64,000 nucleotides of DNA, taken from contig LT608311.1 in the NCBI GenBank assembly GCA_900095875.1, positions 2,512,774 through 2,576,773 on the forward strand, in the 5' to 3' direction. Below the pieces are notes generated by a model, which made no database searches, was not told the origin of the DNA, and saw only the letters and a list, made by a program, of their open reading frames with translations. The position numbers and the translations under genes are program-made. The stretch comes from Caecibacter massiliensis. GTDB lineage: Bacteria > Bacillota > Negativicutes > Veillonellales > Megasphaeraceae. This document shows, one piece after another, positions 17,288-25,444 of the stretch; positions within the stretch are counted from its first letter, which is position 1, and each line of letters starts with the position of its first letter.

Positions 17288-17882
17288 CGATCAAAAAATT
17301 CTGCTCGAAGGACTGGCAGCCATTTTATCTCAATGTGATGATGTAGAAATTGTTGGAACAATTCCATTCTCGGAAATGGTCGAATCCGCCTGCTCCCTGA
17401 CAAAGCCGGATGTGATTTTCATGGATATCTGCATGGAGGGGAAAAACAGTGGCATTGAATTGACAAAGCGGCTAAAAGAAAAAAATCCCGGTCAGAAAAT
17501 CATCATCATGACCGGGTTTCAGGATATTAGTTTTTTGGAAATGTCCCGTGATGCCGGAGCCGACAGTTTCATCTATAAAGAAAGTTCGGCCGCTGCCTTT
17601 ATCGAGTGCATGAAGCGGACTGTAGCAGGCGAGCAGATATATCCCGATGTACAGGGGAATGTGACGTTCGGTGTCTGTGGTGTAACCCTGACTGAGCGGG
17701 AACTGGATATCCTCCGGCTGATCTGCCGCAATTTGTCCTATCAGGAAATTGCCGACGAACTGGGAATCAGTAAGCGGACCGTCAGCTTTCATATCAGCAA
17801 TATGCTCAGTAAGACCGGTCATAAAAGCATCGTAGGCCTTGCTGTCGAAGCTGCCGATAAAGGATATGCGTCGGCCCCCTAG
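17265..17882 (+). CDS. Response regulator, NarL/LuxR family
   Basis: A 205-residue DNA-binding regulator. The receiver domain has the DD pair (VIDDQK), phospho-acceptor Asp in DVIFMDICMEG, Thr in IIMTGF and Lys in FIYKES. The LuxR-type helix-turn-helix is LTERELDILRLICRNLSYQEIADELGISKRTVSFHISNMLSK. ATG 17265 is preferred over 17259 because GGAGAGG is nine bases upstream. Its 3' end overlaps the convergent outer-membrane gene by four bases. Confidence 0.92.
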   Translation: MIRVLVIDDQKILLEGLAAILSQCDDVEIVGTIPFSEMVESACSLTKPDVIFMDICMEGKNSGIELTKRLKEKNPGQKIIIMTGFQDISFLEMSRDAGADSFIYKESSAAAFIECMKRTVAGEQIYPDVQGNVTFGVCGVTLTERELDILRLICRNLSYQEIADELGISKRTVSFHISNMLSKTGHKSIVGLAVEAADKGYASAP

Positions 17883-19051
17883 AAATAAGCTGTCAGACTG
17901 GTGCCGATGACATATTCATGGAAAGAAGCCATATAGGTGGTATCGTGACGGTTTTTCAGTGAAAAGCCTTCGACAGCCCAGATAAGTCCCGGTTGGAGAA
18001 CGTAGTCCAGACGGATTCCCCAGCCACGGAATCCCATGCGGCGGAAAAATGTCGCATCGGCATCCATCGTGTGGTACAGGATGGTAGAAGCAGGCTGGTC
18101 ATAATAGCGGATCCATGCTTCGTAGGAGCCTTGTTTCCGTTCATCCAGCTCTCCGTAGATGAGGGAGGCGACAAATCCCGTTTCAGACTGGCTGTACTGG
18201 TCCGCCTCATGACGCCCCCAGGCGTGGAGCCATTCCAGGCTGGCCCTGAAATCCGGCCGTATCTGATACGATCCGCGCCACAGGAAGATGCGCTGCCGGT
18301 CATACATCGTACCGGCCTGCCCCGGATAGATTCCGTAAGCAGCTAATGATGGAAACGTCGGTGGGAGACTGCTGGCATTGCGGAAATCCAGGAAGGCCGT
18401 ATCGCTCTGGAAGCGGCCGTTAAGCCGGCTGTGGAGAAGACTCCATCCTATTTTCCGATGTTCATCATCAGGGCCTGTCGTGCGGCCGGCAAAGAGCGTA
18501 ATGCTGCCGGGAGAAATTCCTTTCTGACCGAGGCGGAACCGCAGGCCGTCCACCTTTTTGTCGATAACATTGCCATCGAGCAGATAATAATTGAAACGGC
18601 CTGCTTCTACTTTCGTCTGCTCCGTTTCATGTTGGATATACAGTCTGCCCAGATAAAGATGATGGTCTGCGTCATGGTCTTTATCATTCCGGTTATCTTC
18701 CAACTGGGTCCGTATGGTTGTATGTTCGTTCAGATGGATGAAAGGAAAAATCCGCAGCCGGCGCGTCGCCATATATATCGTTTCATCATGCCGGCGACTC
18801 TCCTTGCCAAACTGGGCGGTATGAGCGGAAAACCGTCCTTTCCCCCAAAGCCAACGGTAATCACCGTGCACTTCGACATAGGGATAGGTATTTTTCTGCG
18901 TCCTCAGAATTTCTTCGTCTTCTAATGGCTCCGATTGTACATCATCAGGAACGATTACTGGAAAAGTGGAAGATCCGGCTGCCTGGCTGGATCCGTAGAA
19001 CATAGGAATGGCTGTCAGAACAAACAAGAGCAACACGCATTTCAGGTTCAT
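17879..19051 (-). CDS. Outer-membrane beta-barrel protein
   Basis: A 390-residue exported protein with a signal peptide (MNLKCVLLLFVLTAIPMFYGSSQAA), alternating aromatic beta strands (YPYVEVHGDYRWLWGKGRFS; VEAGRFNYYLL; GWGIRLDYVLQPGLIWAVEGF) and a terminal strand ending TSLTAYF with the C-terminal Phe needed for BAM-assisted insertion. This shows the host has an outer membrane. It resembles putative porins; the substrate is unknown. It is transcribed toward the response regulator gene, with start GAAAGGAAC upstream, and could be its target (inference). Confidence 0.85.
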   Translation of the reverse strand: MNLKCVLLLFVLTAIPMFYGSSQAAGSSTFPVIVPDDVQSEPLEDEEILRTQKNTYPYVEVHGDYRWLWGKGRFSAHTAQFGKESRRHDETIYMATRRLRIFPFIHLNEHTTIRTQLEDNRNDKDHDADHHLYLGRLYIQHETEQTKVEAGRFNYYLLDGNVIDKKVDGLRFRLGQKGISPGSITLFAGRTTGPDDEHRKIGWSLLHSRLNGRFQSDTAFLDFRNASSLPPTFPSLAAYGIYPGQAGTMYDRQRIFLWRGSYQIRPDFRASLEWLHAWGRHEADQYSQSETGFVASLIYGELDERKQGSYEAWIRYYDQPASTILYHTMDADATFFRRMGFRGWGIRLDYVLQPGLIWAVEGFSLKNRHDTTYMASFHEYVIGTSLTAYF

Positions 19052-19337
19052 GGGGGAGTTCCTTTCATATGCTTTTTCACAATCATATCACAATTAATAC
19101 ACAAAAAGAACAACGGATTCACAATAAAAAATACATAGTGTACATAGGGATATAATTCTTCTGCATATACGTAAAAAATATAGAATTAAATTCTAAATTT
19201 CTTGACAGGCAGGAGAATATAGTGTATTATTTCGGTATACATTAAAAACTGACGAATCAGGAGGTACCGGATATGAACAGAATAGACTGTATGTGTACAA
19301 ATTCATAGCGCGGATCTGAAACAACAGAATGCGCGTC
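19052..19337. other. Divergent intergenic region
   Basis: AT-rich spacer between the outer-membrane gene (minus) and the S-box operon (plus). A near-consensus plus-strand promoter is visible: TTGACA (19202-19207), 17-base spacer, TATTAT (19225-19230), about 108 bases before the riboswitch core. No ORF is supported. Confidence 0.65.
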
Positions 19338-19434
19338 ATCAAGAGCAGCGGAGGGACTGGCCCGGTGAAGCTGCGGCAACCTGCCGGAAGGTAAGGTGCC
19401 AATTCCAGCAGGATTAAACCTGGAAGATGAGACT
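19338..19434 (+). ncRNA. SAM-I (S-box) riboswitch of the sulfur operon
   Basis: Second S-box in the window. Conserved blocks: CATCAAGAGCAGCGGAGGGA, ACTGGCCCGGTGAAGC, CGGCAACC, GGTGCCAATTCCAGC and GGAAGATGAG. It should reduce expression of the downstream SsuABC-type operon when SAM is plentiful, linking sulfur-compound uptake to methionine status. Confidence 0.94.
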
Positions 19435-19445
19435 GGCTAGGGGAG

Positions 19446-19475
19446 CAGCATCTTTCAGGATGCTGATTTTTTTTT
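19446..19475 (+). terminator. S-box expression-platform terminator
   Basis: CAGCATC (19446-19452) pairs with GATGCTG (19459-19465), followed by nine T and then the AGGAGGG ribosome site of the first gene. Confidence 0.88.
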
Positions 19476-19486
19476 AGGAGGGATAC

Positions 19487-19807
19487 ATGAAAAACAGAGG
19501 GGGAGCATCGAATCAGGGAAATGCACTGACCTATGCGCTGGATTTAATACAACAGACCTGTTCCGGAGAGATTGCCCTGGTCATCCAGGATTCCCGGCTG
19601 ATTCAGTTGGAGCGCAATGAACGCATCGTCCTTTGTCAGGGACAAGGAATTTGCCGGAAACCACCGGACCGGAAAGGGATAGAACAACAGATCCGCTCAT
19701 CACTGGGGAATCTGCAATACGGGAAACTAGTCGTCGTCATCAAAAAACATGAAATTGTCCGCATCGAACGGACGGAGAAAAAGCTGATCAGAAAAGCTGA
19801 AGGCTGA
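19487..19807 (+). CDS. DUF2292/YezD-like protein with two repeat units
   Basis: A 106-residue protein. The C-terminal part LQYGKLVVVIKKHEIVRIERTEK matches the small DUF2292 (YezD) family, normally about 55-60 residues and often encoded in sulfur operons. The N-terminal part GEIALVIQDSRLIQLERNERI has the same pattern, so the protein appears to be two units in tandem. Function is unknown. As first gene behind an S-box it belongs with sulfur acquisition. Confidence 0.7.
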   Translation: MKNRGGASNQGNALTYALDLIQQTCSGEIALVIQDSRLIQLERNERIVLCQGQGICRKPPDRKGIEQQIRSSLGNLQYGKLVVVIKKHEIVRIERTEKKLIRKAEG

Positions 19808-19884
19808 ATCATCTGGTACGTATGCCATCAAGGCAGGCGCACCGGGTGTATTCAGCTTTTTTTATTGCCAAAGGGGGAAATGTT

Positions 19885-20942
19885 ATGAAAAAAATATCTA
19901 TTCTGCTTGTTGTAATCTGTTTTCTTATTCTGGGACTGGCAGGCTGTGGCGGTACAGGTACGGCAAAAAGCGAAAAAGACTCTTTCCATGCTTCTAATCC
20001 CTATGAGGTGATTTGTCGGGAGTGACACTGGATATCGGCGCGGCAGGAATCCAAAACGCCCAGGGAGTATTGCAGGCCGCCGGTCTTGATGATACGCCCT
20101 ATACGGTTCATTTCCACAATCTCCGCGGTGGAAATCTGGTATTGGAAGCCATGCTGCAGGCCAGCTGGATGCAGGCTGTGGCAGTCAGATACCACCTATC
20201 TTTGCTTCACTAAGCAATAATGGCGGGAATTTCAAAATCGTCGCTATACGAAAAGGATCAACTTTGGATCAGGAACTGATTACGGGCCCAAAAAGCAAAG
20301 CATCTATCCATACGGTCGCCGACCTGAAAGGGAAAAAAGTAGCCTATGTCAAATCTACGACAGCCCAGTATTTCCTGTTTAAAATGCTGGAAGAAGCCGG
20401 CCTTTCCTGGAATGATATCGAAGCACTGCCTATGTCTACATCAGACGGTCTGTCGGCCGTACTCACTGGTGATGTCGATGCCTATGCCGGATATGGAAAT
20501 AGTATTATTCAGGCCAAAAATAAAGGCGCCGTTACGCTGGCTTCAGCAGAAAGCATTCTTTCCGGCGACTATTACTGGTATGCTGCTCCCGCTGCCCTGG
20601 CGGATCCCAAGAAAAAAGCGGCTCTCATCGATTATCTGGAACGGATCAATGAAGCCGATGAATGGATACGTCAGCATCCGAAGGAATGGGCGGCTTTTTA
20701 TGCCAAAGAAACGAATCAGAAGGCTGATGAATATCAAAAACAATTTGAAGAGCAGGAAGCACAGCGCAAAGGGAGAATAGCCCCTCTTGATGAAAAAACA
20801 ATTCAATCTGAACAAGATATTATCAATTCCTTTATAAAAATGGGTCTGTTGAACCAGCCTGTTGAACCAGCCTGTTGAAGCGGCTGGTTTATTTGATGGC
20901 TCACTGACGGAAGCTATTTCAAAATTTCATGTGTATGAATAA
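19885..20942 (+). pseudogene. ssuA: SsuA-type substrate-binding lipoprotein, three frameshifts
   Basis: Sulfonate/taurine-type binding protein reconstructed over three frames. It starts with a lipoprotein signal (ATG 19885; LILGLAGC), breaks near 20004, where GAGGTGATTTG would read through as EGDLSG with one more G, and continues SGVTLDIGAAGIQNAQG. It breaks again near 20160, where CAGGCCAG lacks one G of a QGQLDAG reading, and continues GCGSQIPPIFASLSNN to YIKMGLL-type sequence. A 13-base tandem duplication (20847-20872) then shifts the frame and stops it at 20878. Without the duplication the frame reads QPVEAAGLFDGSLTEAISKF and ends at 20942. Total length is otherwise normal. Two G losses could be sequencing errors; the duplication is unlikely to be. 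Confidence 0.8.
20846..20879 (+). repeat. 13-base tandem duplication in the binding-protein gene
   Basis: Unit CTGTTGAACCAGC occurs twice in full, and a third partial copy (CTGTTGAA) follows. The unit length is not a multiple of three and so truncates the protein. Confidence 0.9.
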
Positions 20943-20956
20943 AGGAGGTATGCCGT

Positions 20957-21811
20957 ATGGCAGTAAGAACAGTACAGGAAGTAGTACTGAAAAGGCAAGC
21001 ATGCGAAAATAACAAAAAAAGAATGAATATTATAAAAGTCCGGAACTGGTTGAAAACCCTTATTCTCATGTGGTCCGTCCCAGCACTTCTGATAGGAATC
21101 TGGATATACCTTTCCATGACTAATCAGTTGAATCATTTATTTCCCAGACCATCGGAATTGATACAGACGACAGCATCTCTCATTGCTGACGGGACATTGG
21201 CTGCCAATATACAGATCAGCCTGCTTCGCGCTGGAGCCGGTCTGGCAGCGGGAGGAACCATCGGATTTGTATTGGGGACACTGACAGGACAGTTCCGGCT
21301 TTTCGATACCATTCTGAATACGCCAATCCAGATGATAAAAAGCGTGCCCCGTCTGGCTATTCTGCCGCTGATACTTATCTGGTTCGGACTGGGTGAAACG
21401 GCGAAAGTCGTCCTCATTGCCCTGAGCACGTTTTTCCCGGTCTACCTCAATACGTTTCATGGTATCCGCTCCATAGACCCGGAATTACTGGAAATGGGCA
21501 AAGTATACGGGCTGACGCCATGGGAATTATTCCGGCACATTATTTTCCCTGGAGCGGTCTCGTCTATTATGATTGGTCTGCGCAAGTCTATCGGTGGGAC
21601 CTGGCTGATCCTGATTGTCGCTGAAACCGTAGCAGCCCAGTCCGGCATTGGATTCATGGCGACAAATGCCCGCGAATTTATGATGATGGACGTTGTCGTC
21701 CTGAGCATGATTGTCTACGCCCTGCTGGGCACTATATCAGACTGGCTGGCCGTGCGGCTTACCAGGCGTCTGCTCCGCTGGAACACTAATATGAGGAGGT
21801 CCGAATCATGA
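20957..21811 (+). CDS. ssuC: ABC transporter permease, SsuC-like
   Basis: A 284-residue inner-membrane permease of the sulfonate/nitrate/taurine class. About six membrane segments are seen, and the EAA loop MGKVYGLTPWELFRHIIFPGA, which docks the ATPase. AAAGGAGG lies before ATG 20957, although an internal ATG at 21023 would also remove a rather polar N-terminal extension. The permease is intact although its binding-protein gene is broken. Confidence 0.9.
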   Translation: MAVRTVQEVVLKRQACENNKKRMNIIKVRNWLKTLILMWSVPALLIGIWIYLSMTNQLNHLFPRPSELIQTTASLIADGTLAANIQISLLRAGAGLAAGGTIGFVLGTLTGQFRLFDTILNTPIQMIKSVPRLAILPLILIWFGLGETAKVVLIALSTFFPVYLNTFHGIRSIDPELLEMGKVYGLTPWELFRHIIFPGAVSSIMIGLRKSIGGTWLILIVAETVAAQSGIGFMATNAREFMMMDVVVLSMIVYALLGTISDWLAVRLTRRLLRWNTNMRRSES

Positions 21812-22824
21812 ACGGATATGAAATCAATCTGCATCATCTTACTAAAGCATATGGTTCCCATCTCGTATTGCAGGATATCAATCTGACTGTACAGGCTGGG
21901 GAAAGCGTGGCACTCGTCGGCAAGAGCGGTTGTGGCAAGAGTACGCTTTTACGTCTTATATCGGGACTGACATCCAAAACACAGGGGCATATCGTCGTCG
22001 GCGGTCGGGAAGTCTGCGCTGTCAATCCGGAGATACGGTTCCTGTTTCAGAACGCCCGCCTCTTGCCATGGAAAACCGTATTGGAAAATGTTATTCTGGG
22101 TTCTCCGGACCGGGATCAGGATACGGCACGCCGTGTATTGCAGGAAGTCGGCCTGCAGGGCAGGGAAGATGCCTGGCCAGGCGATTTATCAGGCGGTCAG
22201 CAGCAGCGTGTGGCACTGGCACGGGCACTGATCGGCCGGCCGCGGGTACTGCTGCTCGATGAACCACTCAGCGCTCTCGATGCACTGACCCGCCTGCATA
22301 TGCAGCGCCTGATTGAACGGCTCTGGCAGGAACTGGGGTTTACTCTGGTTCTCGTGACACACGATGTCAGCGAAGCCGTCTATCTGGCTGACCGGGTTGT
22401 TCTTATAGAAGACGGACATATCCCCCTGGCATCAGGAGAACGGATTTACTCCCGCTTTGGCTATCTGCCATATTTTACAGACCGGTCATTAGATGTTATA
22501 CAGCCTGATCTGGGGTCGTGCGGCGGATTTTCCGAGTTCCGGAAAATTGCAGATATGGCCCATGCGTATGAAATCACCGTACAAGCCCACGTTGCTGGTA
22601 CAGGAGTAGCAGAAGCGGCAGCGATTCAGGCGGAAGCAGCTATTCCTAATTTTATCATTCATGAACATCACCAGAAAACCTTACTGAAGGAATACAGAGA
22701 ACTGGTTCAATACGATTATCAACCTGTAAACGGACAGTATGCCGTTCCGGATCTCCCGGGAATCGGGCAGGATATTACAGAAGAAGTATACAAACAATCG
22801 GACTACTTCCTGGTTAATTCGTAG
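21808..22824 (+). CDS. Chimeric protein: SsuB-type ABC ATPase fused to the C-terminal part of an enolase-superfamily dehydratase
   Basis: A 338-residue frame overlapping the permease gene by four bases. Residues 1-204 are an ABC ATPase: Walker A GKSGCGKST (38-46), signature LSGGQQQRVALARAL, Walker B LLLDEPLSALD and H-loop VTHDVSEA. From about residue 205 the sequence becomes IPLASGERIYSRFG ... SLDVIQPDLGSCGGFSEFRKIADMAHAYEI ... AAIPNFIIHEHHQ ... PDLPGIGQDI. This is the back half of a mandelate-racemase/galactonate-dehydratase type barrel. It keeps the third metal-ligand Glu (SGE, 211) but lacks the capping domain and the first two ligands. The usual SsuB C-terminus is missing. A deletion joining two genes is the simplest explanation. 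Confidence 0.85.
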   Translation: MNGYEINLHHLTKAYGSHLVLQDINLTVQAGESVALVGKSGCGKSTLLRLISGLTSKTQGHIVVGGREVCAVNPEIRFLFQNARLLPWKTVLENVILGSPDRDQDTARRVLQEVGLQGREDAWPGDLSGGQQQRVALARALIGRPRVLLLDEPLSALDALTRLHMQRLIERLWQELGFTLVLVTHDVSEAVYLADRVVLIEDGHIPLASGERIYSRFGYLPYFTDRSLDVIQPDLGSCGGFSEFRKIADMAHAYEITVQAHVAGTGVAEAAAIQAEAAIPNFIIHEHHQKTLLKEYRELVQYDYQPVNGQYAVPDLPGIGQDITEEVYKQSDYFLVNS

Positions 22825-22862
22825 TATACTAAAAGAAACGACGAAAAGAGGAGATGATTTCT

Positions 22863-23453
22863 ATGTTAGGAGACTGTGCCAATTGCAACTGCAATCATAT
22901 GTGTGCCCGATTGGGAAAAAGCTGTACAGGGGTACAGACCGAAGAAGTACTGGCATTATATAATGAAGAAGAACGGCGCATCATGGATGCCGCGGCTTAT
23001 GTAGAAGCTACATATTACATGAAATATACGCGCCTGCAGGAAACGGCAGCTTTTGCCAGAAAAATGGGGTATACAAAAATTGGTATCGGCTTTTGTATCG
23101 GTATAGCCGAAGAAGCACGCCTGTTTGCTGCTTACTTGTCCAAGGAGTTCGAAGTGTATTCTGTCTGCTGTAAAAATTGTGGTGTCGAAAAAGATGTCCT
23201 GGGTCTGAAAAAAGTAAATCCCGATGCCCCTGTAGAATGCATGTGCAATCCAAAAGGCCAGGCTGATTTTCTCAATAAGCAGAACTGCCAATTATTTGTA
23301 TCGGCTGGTCTCTGTGTTGGTCATGATGCGCTTTTTGCACGGACTTGCAAAGGCCCTGTCACGACACTGGTAGTTAAAGACCGTGTACTGGCTCATAACC
23401 CCATGTCAGTCGTCTATTCCGGCTATTGGAAAAAAAAACTCGGCTTGGAATAG
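22863..23453 (+). CDS. DUF1847 cysteine-rich protein
   Basis: A 196-residue protein with the DUF1847 pattern: N-terminal CANCNCNHMCARLGKSC, central KIGIGFCIGIAEEARLFA, VYSVCCKNCGVEK, VECMCNP, and SAGLCVGHDALFARTCKGPVTTLVVKDRVLAHNP. The many Cys suggest metal or iron-sulfur binding; the function is not established. ATG 22863 has AGAGGAG nine bases upstream, whereas ATG 22854 touches that site. It lies 38 bases after the chimeric ATPase gene and may be cotranscribed. Confidence 0.85.
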   Translation: MLGDCANCNCNHMCARLGKSCTGVQTEEVLALYNEEERRIMDAAAYVEATYYMKYTRLQETAAFARKMGYTKIGIGFCIGIAEEARLFAAYLSKEFEVYSVCCKNCGVEKDVLGLKKVNPDAPVECMCNPKGQADFLNKQNCQLFVSAGLCVGHDALFARTCKGPVTTLVVKDRVLAHNPMSVVYSGYWKKKLGLE

Positions 23454-23755
23454 TCTGTACTGATAAACTCTGCCCGGCTCCTGTCATATACTTTATACGA
23501 TGGGGCTGGGCAGATTCTGTAAATATGTCTACAGGCGGGCCATTTGATGAAAATCTGGAAGAGAAAATGGAAATTCTGGTATAGCTGCTTCAATTGTATT
23601 TCGTCCGCTGGTATTATCGTAGACTGGAGCATGCGGCGCAACATCCCTGATGAAGTAAAGGGCCTGTAGGAAAAAAGGCTCAAGTATGGACAAATTCAGA
23701 AAAAGTGTCTATACTTATAGTTAGTAAGCTAACTAATTATAAAGGGATGACAGTG
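23454..23755. other. Intergenic region with hairpin, small frame and MarR promoter
   Basis: An imperfect GC-rich hairpin (TCTGCCC 23469-23475 with GGGCAGA 23508-23514) may end the sulfur operon, but it has no T run. A 40-codon frame (23547-23669, MKIWKRKWKFWYSC...) is possible but has a weak ribosome site and no recognisable family. A promoter TGGACA (23687-23692), 17-base spacer, TATACT (23710-23715) precedes the marR gene. Confidence 0.45.
23718..23735 (+). promoter_or_regulatory. Inverted repeat in the marR promoter, probable MarR operator
   Basis: TAGTTAG (23718-23724), four bases, CTAACTA (23729-23735): a perfect seven-base inverted repeat just downstream of the -10 box. A related palindrome is found before the efflux genes at 24279. 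Confidence 0.6.
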
Positions 23756-24238
23756 ATGAAAATTGAAGCGTTTCCGACACGGGAAGAACTGGAACAACAT
23801 GCCAGCCTGATTCCGGAAATCAATCCTCCGGCAGTACTGGCCATGTTGCGCATCATGCAGGCTGCCGAAGAAATACGTTGTGATATCAATGACGTCCTGG
23901 AAAAAAAATATCAACTCAGCGAAGGTAAACTGCGGGTCCTCATCGTCCTGCACCAGCATCCGGAAGGCATTGCACCGAGTTACCTGGCAGAAAAGACGGG
24001 AGTGACCAAAGCGACAATCAGCGTCATGTCACAGCGACTAGTACGGGATGGATTAGTAGAAGCCCGGTCGAGCCAGGAAGACCGGCGGGCAAAGAAACTG
24101 TTGCTGACACCGGCCGGGAAGGCCTATACGGAAACAGTACTGCCCGGTCATTATCTGCGCATTACGAAACTCATGGGACGACTCACGGAACAGGAACAAA
24201 ATGAACTCATCGGACTGCTGAAGAAACTGACAGGATAA
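23756..24238 (+). CDS. MarR-family transcriptional regulator
   Basis: A 160-residue winged-helix regulator. An N-terminal dimerisation helix is followed by QLSEGKLRVLIVLHQHPEGIAPSYLAEKTGVTKATISVMSQRLVRDGLVEARSS and the wing QEDRRAKKLLLTPAGKAY. The start is ATG 23756 with AAAGGGAT upstream; ATG 23747 is too close to that site. It lies before a HlyD/ABC-2 efflux operon and is probably autoregulated and derepressed by a toxic ligand (inference). Confidence 0.9.
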   Translation: MKIEAFPTREELEQHASLIPEINPPAVLAMLRIMQAAEEIRCDINDVLEKKYQLSEGKLRVLIVLHQHPEGIAPSYLAEKTGVTKATISVMSQRLVRDGLVEARSSQEDRRAKKLLLTPAGKAYTETVLPGHYLRITKLMGRLTEQEQNELIGLLKKLTG

Positions 24239-24278
24239 GTCTGACTGACAGTCCCTGTGTGATATTAGATGTAATTAG

Positions 24279-24290
24279 TTAGCTAGCTAA
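24279..24290 (+). promoter_or_regulatory. Palindrome before the efflux genes, probable MarR operator
   Basis: TTAGCTAGCTAA is a perfect 12-base palindrome, preceded by TTAG, in the 78-base gap between marR and the adaptor gene. It shares the TTAG...CTAA core with the marR promoter repeat. Confidence 0.55.
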
Positions 24291-24316
24291 ATATATAGAT
24301 GGAAGGACGGTTTAGT

Positions 24317-25444
24317 ATGGACGGACAAAATATGATATGGCGCAGAAAAGCGATGCATATGGGGATATTCTTTATCATCGTCCTCATTGCCGGCGGAATT
24401 CTGCTGCTGTATAAGGGAAATGATGCCGTCGCTCAGGGCATCATAAAAAAAGATGGCATCGTCACGGCAGAGCAGGTAAAAGTATCCTTTCAATCAGTCA
24501 GTGGCAAACTAATCCGGGAAGCCGTGCAGGAATCGCAGGAAGTAAAAGCCGGCGACATCCTGATGGAACTGGACAGTACCGATGTAGACCTCGATATTGC
24601 TAAAACCCAGGCCCAGATTGCCCAGCTCGATGCACAGATACAATCGATGGAAGGTTCTATACAGATTGGCTTTGCCCAGACCAATACGACAGAACAGGAA
24701 AGCCGGCGCCAGATTGATCAGCAGCGTGCAGCTATCGATTCGGCCGCTGCCACACTGGTCAATGCCCAGAGGGATTACGACCGTAAAATGGCCCTGTACA
24801 GTCAGGGAGCCATCGCAAAATCCGATATGGACGACTCGGAAGCGGCTCTTTCTGTAGCCCAGGCCGCTATGAACCAGCAGCAGGAAGGCCTGGCTAAATT
24901 ACTGGGTGGAGCCATGGATACGGGTAATACGAACACCATGGTACTGCCACAAATTGAAGAACAGCGCCAGACTGTAGCCAACAAGGGACATGACAGAGAA
25001 TCCCTGGTCCAGCAGCGCAACCAGCTCCGTGTACAACTGCAGCAGCTGGAAGTACAAAAAGACCGCCTGATTCTGAGAGCGCCGGAAGATGGTAAAATAC
25101 TGAAACTGCTGGCCAAGAAAGGAGAAATGATTCAGGCTGACACGCCGGTCATCCTCCTGGAAAGCAAACGGAAATATTATGATATCTATGTCAGTGAAAA
25201 ACAGGCTGTCCGCCTTCACGAAGGGCAGGATCTGTCCGGTACGGCCATAACGGATGGCCATCGCGTAGGTGGTACGATACGGTTTATCACGCAGGCACCG
25301 GGCTTTGCCGACCTGAAGGGCACGAGAGAAAAAGGGCAGGCTGACCTTACGGCTTTCCAAATCCGCGTCTACACCAATCCGGAAGAAAAAGTCCTGCCGG
25401 GTCAGACAATCGAGGTGACCGATCATGAACTCTCTGAAACGTGA
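24317..25444 (+). CDS. HlyD/EmrA-type membrane-fusion (adaptor) protein
   Basis: A 375-residue periplasmic adaptor. One N-terminal membrane anchor (MGIFFIIVLIAGGILLLYKG), a lipoyl-like half (GKLIREAVQESQEVKAGDILMELDSTDVD), a long coiled coil (IAKTQAQIAQLDAQIQSME ... QLEVQKDRL), the second lipoyl half (ILRAPEDGKILKLLAKKGEMIQADTPV) and a beta-barrel domain. ATG 24317 with GGAAGG upstream is preferred over ATG 24299, which has no ribosome site. It joins an inner-membrane exporter to an outer-membrane channel. Its end overlaps the permease gene by 20 bases. Confidence 0.9.
   Translation: MDGQNMIWRRKAMHMGIFFIIVLIAGGILLLYKGNDAVAQGIIKKDGIVTAEQVKVSFQSVSGKLIREAVQESQEVKAGDILMELDSTDVDLDIAKTQAQIAQLDAQIQSMEGSIQIGFAQTNTTEQESRRQIDQQRAAIDSAAATLVNAQRDYDRKMALYSQGAIAKSDMDDSEAALSVAQAAMNQQQEGLAKLLGGAMDTGNTNTMVLPQIEEQRQTVANKGHDRESLVQQRNQLRVQLQQLEVQKDRLILRAPEDGKILKLLAKKGEMIQADTPVILLESKRKYYDIYVSEKQAVRLHEGQDLSGTAITDGHRVGGTIRFITQAPGFADLKGTREKGQADLTAFQIRVYTNPEEKVLPGQTIEVTDHELSET

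Noticed and set aside
23547-23669. Small 40-codon frame rich in Trp, Lys and Cys
   Set aside because: Weak ribosome site, no recognisable family and position between a hairpin and a promoter; kept only as a remark in the intergenic entry.
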